NCBI GenBank assembly: GCA_032717465.1
Contig: CM064732.1
Coordinates: 32,587,138 to 32,651,137 of the forward strand
Origin: Coenobita brevimanus
Taxonomy: Eukaryota > Arthropoda > Malacostraca > Decapoda > Coenobitidae
Direction: 5' to 3'
DNA: 64,000 bases
Part shown: one piece after another, positions 13,389-25,868 of the stretch
Numbering within the stretch: the stretch's first letter is position 1
Layout of the letters: every line of letters starts with the position of its first letter
Program-made: the position numbers and the translations under genes
Notes under the pieces: model-generated
What the model was told of the DNA's origin: nothing
The model's database searches: none
What the model saw: the letters and a program-made list of their open reading frames with translations, nothing else

Positions 13389-14350
13389 ATGATGATTTCT
13401 AACCAAGAACTGGTTGAAGTGGAGATTCACAATAGACTGGTTGAACGTGTACACAAACTAGAAATGGCTTTCAAAAATGAAATTGATGAAATAAAGAAGC
13501 AGATGCACTTGCAAAAGGAAGAAATAGAAAAACTAGGAAGGGAGGCCAACAAGAAAGACACAAACTATCAGTGAACTAACAGTGGAACTGAGTACAACTT
13601 AGGAAGAAAAATGAGTGAAATGGCTAGTACAGTAGTCAATCACGAGAGTGTTATGGAACACAGTTCAAAAATGACACAGGAGACAATGAGGTAAGTAAGC
13701 AGTCTTATAGACCAGAGCAATGATATTGAGGAGAAGATAACACAGGTGAATGAAGCTGTGCAAAGCTACAAAAATGATGTGAAAACTACGCATGCTGGAA
13801 ATGGTGAAAGTAAAGAAAGACTTAGAAACAAGGGTGGAGGAAAAAAGCATTAAACAGGAAGTGAAAAGAATAATCCAAAACAATCCAAAAGTTAGTCAGA
13901 GAGTCCAGTAGATATAAACAAATCTATAGTAATCACTGGTATAGAAGAGGAAGAAGTAAAAAACAAGATCAGAAGAGAGACAAAAAGGAGATGGCAAATG
14001 TAATGAGCTTACTGAAAGAAGTATCAGAGGAATTCTGTACAAAGGCATAGAGGAATTGCAAAAGGTTAGGGAAATACGAGAGAAGCAGGACAAGACCTCT
14101 AAAGGTGACTTTCCAGAGTGTAAACACTGTGGAAGAGAGACTAAAAAATGCAAAGAATCTTATGGAAAAAGAGGAGTTCAAAAATGTATGGATAAAAAGA
14201 TGCCTAACACAAGAGGAACTGGAATTACTGAAAGAGAAAAGAGAGGAAGCAAAAAAAAAAAATGAGGGAAGATCAGAAGAGGAGAAGAAATTTTTTTACA
14301 AAGTAATAGGATTGCAGGTACGAAAGTGGTACACAAACAGGATGGAATAA
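13389..14350 (+). pseudogene. LINE-C1 ORF1-like coiled-coil protein, frameshifted
   Basis: Remnant of the first protein of a CR1-like LINE. The 13389-13574 frame encodes a 61-residue Glu/Lys-rich helix with heptad-like spacing (for example HKLEMAFKNEIDEIKKQM), expected to form a coiled coil. After several stops, the 14105-14350 frame gives VEERLKNAKNLMEKEEFKNV and then WIKRCLTQEELELLKEKREE. It ends in VIGLQVRKWY, a block I associate with ORF1 of decapod CR1-like LINEs. These proteins usually bind the element RNA. Probable 5' UTR covers about 13060-13388. At least one frameshift (near 14100) and several stops make it non-functional. Confidence 0.7.
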
Positions 14351-14399
14351 AAAGGAGGAAGGTAGGTAAACTATGTCATGACAAGTATATAAACAAGAT

Positions 14400-15263
14400 G
14401 ATAAAGTTGATGTACTCCAAATGTAGATGGAATGGTATCTAAATTACTAGAGATGAATGATTATGTGTCAGAGAAATGGAACCACAAATAATATGGCCTA
14501 GCAGAAACAAAAATTAACACCAAGGATATCCAATAACATACTAAACTTAGAGGAGTACAATATATGGAGAAGAGACAGAAATTTTGAAAAGGATGAGGAA
14601 TTATAATATTAACTAAGAAAAATCTAAAAGTCAATGAAATAAAACTAGATATACCATCACAAGTAGAACTGACGCAGTAGAGATCAACACATCTGAAGGG
14701 AAAGTAATTGTAGCTAATTTGTACATGCCACCCAGATCAAACACATTGAAAGAGATGAATATGAGGACCTAGTAGAGAGGCAATTCAGAGTTTAAGATCA
14801 TTACTACATAAAATGGAAGAGAAATCGGAAAGAATTATACTAACTGGGGATTTTAATACAATTATAAATTGGAATACTCTAGATACAATTAGCCAAGAAA
14901 GCTGTTAAATTGAAAGCTCCTTGATTTCAGTGCATGAGTTTTTCTCCGAATGCGGGTCACATGTGAGGGAAATCAATTTAAAAAGAGGACTTGATGTACC
15001 TTCAGTGCTAGATCTAATATTTACTAGGCAAAGAAATGATATTGACAGTTTAATATATCACCCTCTCCACTCGGCAAAAGCGATCATGCAGTACTAAATT
15101 ATAACTTTCCGAAATCATATAACATAGTTAACAGCAATGAAAGTTACAAAAAGAGCCTAAACTATAAAAAGGGAAATTATCAAGACCTAAAGAAGTATTT
15201 CTTAGAAGTTGATTGGGAAAATGAGCTCAGAGGGACAAGATTTAAATGTTGTATATAAAAAAT
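14400..15263 (+). pseudogene. LINE-C1 endonuclease remnant, cut by assembly gap
   Basis: Continuation of LINE-C1. Recognisable endonuclease pieces are LAETKIN (near 14500), IILTGDFNT (near 14836) and LDVPSVLDLIFTRQRNDID (near 14993). The last block is nearly identical to LEVPSVVDLIFTRQENDID of LINE-C2 at 44640-44700 minus, so the two copies belong to one family. The following KKGNYHDLKKYF-like linker is also present in mutated form. Frames shift repeatedly. The copy stops at the N gap, and no reverse transcriptase appears on the far side. Confidence 0.7.
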
Positions 15264-15363
15264 NNNNNNNNNNNNNNNNNNNNNNNNNNNNNNNNNNNNN
15301 NNNNNNNNNNNNNNNNNNNNNNNNNNNNNNNNNNNNNNNNNNNNNNNNNNNNNNNNNNNNNNN
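15264..15363. other. Assembly gap (100 N)
   Basis: Exactly 100 consecutive N, the usual placeholder for a gap of unknown size. The 3' half of LINE-C1 may lie in the missing sequence, because the DNA to the right is unrelated and purine-rich. Confidence 1.
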
Positions 15364-16783
15364 AATAATTAAGAGGAAAGAGAAGACAGATAGGCTACAT
15401 GGCTGCTGATATCTCGGTGACAGGAAAGGAGACAGGAAGAAGAAGGGAGGGAGGGTGGGAGGAAAGGAAAGAATAAAGATGACGTTTTCAAAGAGAGAGA
15501 GAGAGAGAGAGAGTTGAGAACAGTTTCGTTGCTGCTACAGTTTTCATTGAGAAGGAATGAGGGAGAAGGAACGGAGCAAGGACTAGAGGGGCGGAGGGAG
15601 AGAAAAAGAAAGAGTCAGGGAAAATATAGCCAACGCTACGCTACTGCAACTCTCCTCCTGACTAAGCACATTCCCCCCACCTCCCTGCACACCTAACCAA
15701 GCGCACAACGGCCCTGACCTCCCCCCCCCCTCCCCAATCTTTTTTTTTTTTTTAAGGTGGGTGTAAGGAGAACGCCTAGAGAACACATAACTTGGGCCCT
15801 GCAGATTCCTTGCGCATGCTCCATTGAAATCTCTGGATTTCTTTTACTTCTCTCTATCTTTAAAAAATCTACTTAAGACACAGCATCCTACCTGTTACAA
15901 GGTACCATTTCACTTTAAGGCACATGACTACGTGAAATTTCATGACACTATAGTGAATACTTTGTGAGTTCTGGCCTGGAAACGAAATATCTACGCTCGA
16001 CCAGCCGCCCTGCCGCTCAGCTCAACGGACGGACACCTATTCATCCCAGTGATAAAAGCACCTTCCTCTGACTTTGTCAGATGGAGGGTAAAAAGGGAAA
16101 AATAATTAAATGAGGAGAGGCATAAAAAATTTCGCTGTTGTTATTTTGTCGGGGAGGGGGCTGGATGGAAAGAGGAAAGGATGTCAGGAAGAAGAGACAA
16201 AGAAACGTGATGGAGAGAAGAAAGGAAGAAAGACTGCACCGTTGCTATTTCTCGCGACGAAGGAGGAAGACATTAAGAAGAAAAGTACAAAGGAATGAAG
16301 GAGAAGGAGAAAAGAAAAAAGAAGTGTTGAATTGGAAGGAGGAAGAGTGAATAAAAGCAACGCTGTTGCTACTCCCTCAAGTGGAGGGAAAGAGAATGAA
16401 GGAGGAGGGAAGAAGAGTGAATGAAAGAGACTGGGGAATGACTAAGGGTGAATAAAGAGCGATACAGAAAGGAGAGGGGGAGGTGACAGAAGCCGGGAAT
16501 GCGTTGGAAGAGTATAATGCAGTCAAGCTGACAAAGACGAAGGCAAAAAGGAAGAAAAAAGAGAAAGAAAGAAGGAAGGAAGGATGAGAAGGATAGGAAA
16601 GGTGTAAGAGGGGAGTGGGGAGATGAAAGAGAAAGAAGAAGAAAGGAGGAGAAAGTAGAGAGGAAAGAGTGAGAATGGCAGAAGAGAAGACGGAGAGAAT
16701 AAGACAGGGCAGAGAAATAATGAGAGGGAGGATGGAAAATGGACTCTTACCCACTCACTTTCCTCTTCTCTGTCACTCATAGG

Positions 16784-16784
<1 letters not shown>
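15364..16784. repeat. Purine-rich tract, interrupted
   Basis: Degenerate AGG/GAAA sequence with (GA)n at about 15493-15514. It is interrupted at 15640-16080 by more mixed sequence containing a C run and a T run near 15720-15750. No domain recognised. Confidence 0.75.
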
Positions 16785-16820
<36 letters not shown>

Positions 16821-17609
16821 CTACCCACTCATTCATCAGCTCCCAGTCACTCCTAGCCACCTATGTGCACTCCCCCAGTTACTCCTATCCTCTCATTCAT
16901 CCACTCTCTTAGTAACTCCCCAACCACTCTCCCAACGATGATGAGAGTACGAGTACGACTGGAACATGCATCTCTCGGGAAAAGTCTACGGCCAAGTTAT
17001 GTCGGTTTTATTTATTTATTTATTTATTTGCTTCCGGGAACGATCCTTTCATGCACTTTCCTTCGCTTATGCGAATGGCTTTAAGCAAATAGTCGTGCTG
17101 TTGTTCGAGGGAAAAAGATGTCTTGAAAACAACTCTTGAAAATTTTTATAATACTCCTTGAAAATCTTGTTGAACAATATCTTAAAACCTTTACTGAAAA
17201 AAGGAACCTCAAAAATTGTAAGAAAACTTGTGAAAATGAACTTTCGAAAAGTCTTTGCAAAATTCTGCTAAGGAAACTATCCTGACTTCCATGAACGAAC
17301 TTTTATCATAGGCTGATGACTCTGCCCTTCTTTCTTAAATACAGTTTTCGTTCATATGCTTTTCGATATCTGATGCCTCTGAGCAGAGGAATAAAACGGG
17401 GAACCTTTTGCTTAATCATGCAGTAAGGGTTCTGACTTAACAAAGACAGCTTTTTCCAAAAGGCAATTGGATCAATAGCAAAATCATCGGAACGTAAGAC
17501 TGGGATAATGTTTCACACTTGGCTTCATCTACTGCCTCACAGACTTTCGCCTCTTCACCACGTACCCGGTACTGTTATTTACTGAAAAAAAAAAAAAAAA
17601 AAAAAAAAA
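16785..17609. other. Spacer with (TC)n and poly-A
   Basis: Starts with (TC)n at about 16790-16818 and ends with a poly-A tract at 17586-17609. In between is unassigned AT-rich DNA with a TTTA pentamer run near 17010. The poly-A could be a retroposon tail, but no body was recognised. Confidence 0.6.
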
Positions 17610-17745
17610 GAATCGGGAAAAAAAAATTAAGACTGTAGTGCAGTCACGGACACCGGACTAGGGAAAAGAAACCTATGAAATAACACAAAATTATCTGTAA
17701 AACGAAGACACCAGCAAATTAACTTGCCTTTACATTTCGAAAGGG

Positions 17746-17750
17746 AGTGC

Positions 17751-17830
<80 letters not shown>

Positions 17831-17878
17831 GTGTGTTTGCGCGTGTGTGTGTTTGCGCGTGTGTGCGCGCGTGTGTGC

Positions 17879-17953
<75 letters not shown>
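17746..17953. repeat. (CG)n-(TG)n compound microsatellite
   Basis: About 208 bp of strict alternating pyrimidine-purine: (GC)8, then (GT)n, a central region of GTTTGCGC and GCGCGTGTG variants, then (GT)n again. Such tracts readily adopt Z-DNA. The Cys-Val and Thr-His repeat peptides predicted here are artefacts. Confidence 0.95.
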
Positions 17954-17954
<1 letters not shown>

Positions 17955-20135
17955 CCTACCAATGGTGGATGCCGCACCTATAAGACAGTGATGGAGAGCT
18001 CCAGAGAATTAAGGGACAGGGGTAGGAGAGCGAGCGGGAGGGAGACGCAAGAGATCATGGAATGCGAGGAGGGAGGGAATGAAGAGGACGAGTAGGGGAG
18101 AAGGGAAACCGGGCAAGAGGGGTGAATTTAGAGAAGGCCAGAGAGGTGAAGTTCTAAATTAATATCCATCTATATTAGTCCACCCTGCCTTTGGACTCGA
18201 TTCGATCCGCTTATCTGGATTTGTTCTTGCTCAGGTTGACGTCTCAGTGTACCTTATCTTAGATTTGATTTTCTATCAACTTTCGTTTCTTGACTGATTT
18301 CTGCAGCCTGAAACTAACCTGGCTTCTTTCCACACCATTTGTATAGGAACTATCTTTCACCCTGCTCTGTATCATTACTACGTTACTTTAATCATTCAGT
18401 ATTCACACACTCTACAGTACATCCACTCATTTGACCCCATCTTCCGGTGTGGAACATAATAGTGCTTTGCAAAGAAAAATAAAATTTTTAAAATCAACTG
18501 CTGTCTAATAACGAAAAAACTTATGCGTTCACTGATAAATATGAATTATCAGGAGACATTTAAAGGCGGCACACTGTTATTCTTCAGAAAAAAAAAAATG
18601 CAATTACACATCACTTGATCTCTGCGCCCTGGAGCACCAGCCCTCCGGGCATTGCTCAGATTAACCCAATGGCCAGTCAGCCACCAGTGATGCAATAACC
18701 TGGAGAGTAAATAAGAGCAACTCACCGTGCTTCAACTACATCATTTTGTGGATGTCTTTTTTGTTACTTTGGTTAATGAGAGGCGATTCTCTCCAGGTCA
18801 GGGAAGACCCCTGTACTGAAAAAAGTACGGTAATGAATTCTTTATCCATCCTTCCCAGTAAATGAAGACTCTTATGGGCAAAATAAAATCGTCGGGTGGT
18901 AAAAAGAACAAAATATAAAAGGCGTCCTTGTAGTGTAGAATCTAAAGCCATACCACTAACAACTGTCTGAAGGGAGGGATGACAGTGGAAATTACAAATG
19001 AAAATGACACAGGACCCCACGCTTAAGCAGATCTGTGAAGCAGTGATTGAAATTATGATGGCATTTCTAATTGATGACAGTGGTAAGAAGAAACTGTAGC
19101 AAGGTAACTGACGTCATTTGAAATGAACTGATGCACTAAAGGAGTGTCTTAGGACTGCTCCAAATGAAACACCACTTCATCTTGTAACAGTAACTCACTG
19201 AACAGACTAAGTTCGCTGAACAACAACGCAAACGTTAGTGGAACACTACTGTTATGGGGCATTTTCAAGAGTTAATAAGAACAGAATCACTGAACTTGAA
19301 TCTAACAACCTTGTGACTTAACTGACAGGCGAAGAATGGTACTCTAATTCATAATACTCTTGCAAACTCCCATGTGCCACAAAATCGGGAGATAATGATT
19401 TATATACTGGTCAGCATCATCGGTTAATTTGGAGAAATTACCATAACCAATAATTTGAAGGAAAGGGACCCAAGATTTATTAGATGTTTCGCCGTGACGG
19501 CTTTCTCAGAGTAACAAACAGTGAATACAATCACCAGCCAAAATAGACAAGGCCCTGGGTATGAAAAAATAATTTACATTTGACAGTGAGCTGCTCCACT
19601 AGTTAATGCCAATGGTTTAGCTAACGTCAAAAATGAAATTCTCCCTCGATACAATAAAAAGGAAGTCTTCTAAACCCGCACGAGCAGGACTACTAACATT
19701 GCTTTCATATCTTGAGGACTTCGACTACTTCCAGTTTATTCGATGGTTAGTTTCCCGTGCATGTTTTACAGTAGCATTGTTTACGTTGAATCATTTCACG
19801 TCATACTTCGTTCAAGTGATCCTATTGTTCACACCATGAAATATCTCACCCATATATATCTTTTAACAGTTACTGCAAAGAACACTGTACACTCGTGCCC
19901 TCTGATTATCTTGCTGTTTACTAGCCTTTCTTATGAGACTTCCAACAGTGAGTGTCCTCTTTCTTAGTTTCAGTTTCTGCTTTGTGCATACATATACTGG
20001 CAAATATTATCAACAGCTGTTAAATTAGATAAAACAATTCTCTCCTTTAACCCTGTGTGCATTAGTGAATGCACAGTGCTTTCCTATTTGCTCTTTGGAT
20101 AAAATAAGGAGGGTACCTCAAGTCAGTGAAAGATT
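17954..20135. other. Unassigned non-coding DNA
   Basis: 2.2 kb with no recognised repeat, RNA gene or protein. The composition is AT-rich, with a purine-rich patch at 18000-18130. Confidence 0.6.
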
Positions 20136-20460
20136 GGGGGAGGCGGTGGCTGAATCGGTATAGAGGCAGCCTGCAGTCCTAACTGAGCCAAGATCGAATC
20201 CCGGTTGGGACAGAGAACGGTTTACGGATTTGAATTTCATAAAAGGAGACTTTATTGATCTACTAGAAATTCCGCCGACATGAAAAAATACCCCCGCTAA
20301 TACCACTCCACCAATCCTGTGTAAGACAGTCCTAGCATGTATTCAATATGGACGGAGGGTGTTAGCGCCGAAGTGGTGACATATGGAGGTGTGTGAGAGA
20401 ACTACTGGGCCTTGGGATAAGCCCTGAAGCCTTTGCCCAGAGTCTCACATGTAAAAAAAA
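20136..20460 (+). mobile_element. tRNA-derived SINE
   Basis: The head has RNA polymerase III type 2 promoter elements: an A box TGGCTGAATCGG (about 20148-20159) and, some 40 bp on, a B box GATCGAATCCCGG (about 20192-20204). The spacing fits a tRNA-like head, but the cloverleaf is incomplete. A body of about 240 bp of unrelated sequence follows, and the element ends near 20452-20461 in an A-run after GTCTCACATGT. No clear target-site duplication was found. The partner LINE could not be identified. Confidence 0.7.
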
Positions 20461-20462
20461 AT

Positions 20463-21330
20463 ATCAAAATGTACTCATTTTATTCTTACAAGAGCTCCCC
20501 GAACAAATCCCCCGAACCTGAAGTAAAAAACCTATGAAATCACCTTTCTTTGGTCTGTCCGGAGCTGAATAAAAAAAAAAATCGTCTTTGTTAGTCGTTT
20601 CTAAAAACTTTAAACATGTAATCATCTCCTGCTGCAATTAATAGTCCATCAAGATAGGGCAATATTTCGTCTGCATATGGTGTTTCTCTTTCAGACTGAT
20701 ACAGCCAACGCTGTTTCTTCTACACTGTTAAGAAACTTGTTAACCATCAATGTTGAGCAACAGCAAACAAGGCACCTGATCCTTTGTGGTCTCCACTAAA
20801 GAAAGAATTATCCTTTTAGATGCTTTTATTTTCTATTAATTCCACAGTAAAATTAAGGAGAGTTTCATATAGAAGTTACATTATTATTTACAGTGCTATC
20901 TCATGCAATTAACAGTACATGTTGTATGAATAAATTGCGCTATTTCAGAACCACTCCTTGACTTACATACAGGACTGCCCGTACAAAGTTGGCAGGAGAG
21001 CAAGTGCAGATCATGACTGATTATCTGACTTTTCACTACAATTAGTTTTCTTTTTTTCTACTGGATTATTTTATTAACCTTAGACAGACTTTCTGGAATG
21101 GAGGGATTAGATTCAATTTACACCGCCCCCTCCACTACCACTTTTCATTCCTAAACTGAACAAAATCATCTGGACGCAGCAAAAGTACGTTGTAAAAAGA
21201 ACATTACACTGAATGAGATAAAGTTTCAGACACAATGAAAAGAGATATATTGTATGTCTCATATCAGAGAGATCAATTGCTTATATGAATGGTTCTTTAA
21301 GAGGTTCACTGCTCACACACAGAAGTACGG
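20463..21330. other. Unassigned AT-rich DNA
   Basis: No recognised feature. Confidence 0.6.
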
Positions 21331-23560
21331 CCTAGGGGAGAAAAAGGGAGAATAAAACGAGACATAGGAAGTACGGAAGAGACGGAGGCGAGAAGCGAAG
21401 AGATGTAGAGAAGGGAAGGAGAGAGAAAGTTATGCAAAGGAGAAGAGAAGGGACACAGAGAAGGAGGGAAGGGAAAGAAGTATTAGAGGTAGATAGATAG
21501 ATAAACAGAGAGAGAGAGAGAGAGAGAGATTTTAAAAATTACCATCATCATTCAGAGTGCACATATTTCCGTCAAGACAGTAACATCTACCATTACATTT
21601 TTTTTTACGACCCTGACTTTGACCTTTGACTTTATTGTCCCAACATTAATGGCTATATATTCTAATGGTAGAAAATTATTATTCAAAATTATCGGACATT
21701 TCCACTTAATAGTTTTTTCCATAATGTTGATAACGCATAGTCAGACATAGAGTCAGCTGGACAGAAAAATAAGCCGAGCCAAAAGAAGAACGCTTCAGTG
21801 GAGGAAAAATTATACGGAAATAATTCGAGCATTTTTAAGGTTATTCTGTGTGTCTGGCGACAGAAGGTTAAATGACAGTCTGTTCTGGTCGACAAGTTAA
21901 GGGTCGATTATCGGATGGGGTGGGATGAGGAAAAGGGGTTGGAAAGAATGATGCAGGAATGGAATGAAAAACCTAAATACTGAGGAAGGGAAGCACGAGG
22001 GATGGGGTTGGGAATGAAGTAGAAGTGAATCAGAGAAGGAATGAATAATTTAAGAACAAAAGGTTGAAGGAAAGAGAAGAGAATGAAGGGATGTGTACGG
22101 AGGGAAGTAAGGAAGGTCATTGAAGGAGCGAAGCAAAACAGGATGAGGGAAGTGATGAGGAAGGGGAAAGTAGAGAAGGAAGGTATTAATGAAGGGGAGA
22201 CGTAAGAAGAAGAAAAGGAGGGGATGGAGAAGGGGAGAAACAGGAACGAGTCACTTAAAGAGGGAAGGAAGGAGCGAGGGGAGAGGGGATGAAGAGAGGG
22301 ATAATAGGGAGGGGATGAAGAGACGGAAATTAGGGAGGGGATGAATAATGAAAGAGGAAAGTAAGAAGAAACGGGGGAGGCATGGGGATGGAGGGGAAAA
22401 AAAATGAAAATGGAGTTACTTAAAAACGGAAGCTAGAATTAAAGGGTGGAAGCAAGAACATAAAAAGGAGGGAAAGACGGACTCACTGAAGTCTAGAAGC
22501 AAGAAGGAAGAGTGGTATGAGGTTAGAAAGATAGAAAATGGTAAGGATGTAAGATAAGGAGGATAGAAAAGAGACTGGCAAAGAGGATGGGAAATAATAA
22601 AGGACAATTGACAGTGAGGTGAGGATGGGATTGAAACGGAAAGGAATGAGGATGGACGGAAGGAGGGTGGGAAGAAGGTACTGAAGTTATGAAAAGGAAT
22701 AGTGTAGGTACAATTCAGGGGAAGCTGGAAGGAGGCATGGAGATAGGAAAAGAGAAAGGGAATGAAGGAAGGGAAAGAGAACGACAATGAAACTGGGAGA
22801 AATGAAAGGAAGAAAGTAGGAAGGAGGGGAAAAACAGCACTGACTGGGGTAAGAAGGTAGGCCTAAGAGGGTGGAGTACAAGGGGATACAAAGGAAAACA
22901 ACCGATTCGTCTCTTAGAGGTTGTCTAGTACAGGGTACATAGCTAACATAACTATTCTGTGCGCGAGTTACTAGGATAAAAAGGCAGGAAGGTTCCCCCC
23001 GTCCCACCAACTCTCCAGCCGAATCCGGCGGGAAATGATGAAATGGGCTGACATGCGGTACAGGAAAGCTGTCATGGAAATTTCACAGGAAAGGAGAAAT
23101 GGAAATCATATTGCATATGAATGTGGGATTGTGGGAAAGAGAGAGAGGAGGAGGAGGAGGAGGAGTGCAATAGTAAAAATACGCATGAGCAAGAACTACC
23201 TGAACCCTTTCAGTACAATGATTTTTTTTTTTTTTCATTTTATTCCTACCACCTGCAGAAGGTCTTATCTGACTTTGGAGAGACCTTTCGTCGTGAGAGA
23301 TTTTAGGAGACTGTCTTGTGAATGCCAGAGACCATTACTGAACAAACTGTAATCGTCTTTTGTAGCAAGAATATACAAGAAGGAATATACAGTACATAAC
23401 AGCGAAGGAGAGAGGGAGAGTAATAGAAGAAGGAAGAGAAAAGATCGACAAAGGAAGGAAGTGAAAGAAAGAAAGAAGGCTGAGTCAGAAAGGGAGGAAA
23501 AAGCGAGAGGTTAAAGTGGAAGACAAAGGAAAGAGAATGCAAGAGAGAGAGGTAAGGCAG
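21331..23560. repeat. Long purine-rich tract
   Basis: About 2 kb in which the plus strand is mostly A and G (AGGAAGG, GGGATGAAGAGA, GAGGAGGAGG units). A more mixed island lies at 21540-21900, and (GA)n at 21508-21528. Together with the purine stretch to about 23850 and the pyrimidine tract after 23940, it forms a large strand-asymmetry switch. Encoded peptides are low-complexity. Confidence 0.85.
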
Positions 23561-23939
23561 AAGAGAGGTAAAAGAAAACGAAAATTAGAGGAATGAAAAT
23601 AATGAGAGAGAACAGAGGGAGGAAGAGAGAAAACAGAGAAGACTGGGGAAGAAGTGGGAGAGAAGAGAAACGGAGAGAATGGAAAGTAAGGATAAGAAAA
23701 GGAATGCCATTATAAGGGGGCAGGGGAATGAAATGAAGGAAACCAATCGGCAGGGCAAAAAAGAGAGCAAAGAGGGAGGAAGGGAGAGGAAAGGAGAGGA
23801 GAGAAAATGAGGGAGAGGCGGAAAAATAGGAGAGATAATAAACAAGCCGTGAGATGATGTAATGGTCGATGAGACACGTATTGTTGGAGGAAGCCTAATA
23901 GAGTTGGTAGTGTCTGGATTATGTGCAAGCTTCATCACT

Positions 23940-24450
23940 GTTCTTGCTAATGCCTCCATGCACTAAACCCTCCTGTCCCCTCCTTCTCCCTCCGCCCTTC
24001 CTCCTCCCTGCATCAGTCTCTACCTCCCTAGCATCCTCCCTCTCTCACTGTTCCAACCACTGTCTCCTTCCCACCCTTTCTTTCTTCTCGTCTCCTTTCC
24101 ACCTCTTTCCCTCAGCCTCCCTCGTCCTACTTCCTCTCTACCATTCCTACCTACCGCCTTCCCTTCCCCCTCTTCCTCATTGTATCCTTTCTCTATGTTC
24201 CTCACCTTCTCTCCATTTACCTTCACAGCTAACCTCCATCTATCATTTTTCCTACTTCCAATCCCATTTTTTTCTTCCCGCTCCCCCTCTATCTCTTCCT
24301 CTGAACGTCTCTCCTCCACTCTCTTCCCTCCTAATCATCCTCCCTCCTCTTCGCTCTATCATTCCGCCCCTTCTCCCTTCACTTTACTTCCGATCCTCCT
24401 CCTTCCATCTCCCGTAATTCCTCCTTTCTCTATATCCCTCCCCTCTGTAC

Positions 24451-24485
<35 letters not shown>

Positions 24486-24953
24486 TTTTGTCCCTCTCTG
24501 TTCCCCATTTCTACCTCTTCCCCTTCTGTTTTTCCTTCCTCCTTGATTTCTTCACGACCCTCCCCCATATCCCTTCGTTCTCTACCTTCTTCCCAGTCCT
24601 CTCTTTCTCTTTCCCTCCTCTTACCCTCCACTCCTTACTCCCATTACGTCTTGTTGCTCACTCTGTGTTCTATGCTCATGCTCCTTCTTCCCTCACCTCT
24701 TCCTTCAATTCCTTCCCCCCTCCCTCTCTCCCACCGTCCCTCTCCCCGTCTCTCGTTCTCTTCCTTCTCGGTTTTCCTTCTTCTCCCTTCCATTTCTAAC
24801 TCCTCCCCTCATAGTCTCACCCTAGCTACCAATTCCTTCCACGTTTACCGGCTGCCCATTTCATCCTTCCGCCCTCCCTCTCTTTAGGTGGGAGTAAGAT
24901 AGAGAAGGGAGTGAGTGAAAGAGCGTCACTCCCTTCTCTATCTTACTCCCACC

Positions 24954-24995
<42 letters not shown>

Positions 24996-25360
24996 CACCT
25001 TTTCTTCCTGCACGCCATCCCTGTCTCCCTCTCTCATGCTCTTCCTCCCTTTATTTCCCCTCTCATCTTCTTCCCTTCTCCACCTCCCTCGTCTCGATTT
25101 CTATTTTCCCTGTCTTTCGTTATCTGTCCGTCTGGCATTCTCGTACTTAGGTTCCTATTTCCCTCTTCTTTCTGCCTCCCTTCTTTGTTTCGCTTCCCCT
25201 CTCTATCTTCCTCTATTTTTCTCTCTATCTAATCTTTTCTCTTTTAACCTTTCTCCTATACTGTCGTCTCATTCTAACTCCCTTTTCTCTCCTCCCTTCC
25301 CTCCTTCCATCATTCCCTCTCGTCCTTTTCTGCCTCCATCCTTCCACTCCCCCCCCCCTT

Positions 25361-25436
<76 letters not shown>
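23940..25436. repeat. Long pyrimidine-rich tract with (TC)n
   Basis: Mostly C and T on the plus strand: degenerate CCTCC/TTCCC sequence with (TC)n at about 24454-24482, 24958-24989 and 25368-25435. The several 80-235-codon Ser/Pro/Leu frames follow from composition and do not resemble any protein family. Confidence 0.85.
24886..24954. repeat. Perfect 29-bp inverted repeat (hairpin)
   Basis: Bases 24886-24914 and 24926-24954 are exact reverse complements (left arm starts AGGTGGGAGTAAGATAGAG), separated by an 11-base loop GTGAAAGAGCG. The left arm is purine-rich, unlike the surrounding pyrimidine tract, so this is not a by-product of local composition. Confidence 0.95.
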
Positions 25437-25438
<2 letters not shown>

Positions 25439-25868
25439 ACACACTGAGCCCCAGACGTCAAGACAGATTGACGAGTCTATCTGTCAGACTCCCTAACGAG
25501 GCACAGTAGCTGATTGACAGTGGGTGTCGCCCGCTAAAAGGTCTCCATCCATAACCAATGAATCCCGAAGAGCATCATCGTCGTCTTCATCGTCATCCTC
25601 AGCGTCATAATTTGTGGAAACTATATCCTCCAGAAGGAGATATCCTGTGTATAGTGATATATGTACACCTTTAAATATAGTTGTCCCTGTTAAAAACAAA
25701 GGAATTTACCAGAAAACGTAAAGTGCTAGTTCAAAGTGGTTTAATAACCCAGGGATTTGCTCTAGTATTCTGGTTAATAGTCTTTATTATTAATAAATTA
25801 AATGCTACTGTGAATAATCTTTTATGGATCGATATAATGTAAACATGTGTATAAATGCATACAATGAT
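25437..25868. other. Non-coding spacer
   Basis: Unassigned. A 68-codon minus frame at 25493-25699 is acidic (a run of Asp/Glu from GTC and ATC repeats) and is probably not a gene. Confidence 0.55.

Noticed and set aside
23923..25509. Several overlapping 80-235-codon frames in the pyrimidine-rich tract
   Set aside because: Ser/Pro/Leu-rich translations in multiple overlapping frames are produced by composition; none resembles a protein family.
25493..25699. Acidic small ORF on the minus strand
   Set aside because: The Asp/Glu run comes from a short GTC/ATC repeat; there is no other support. The similar acidic frame at 26500-26709 is rejected for the same reason.
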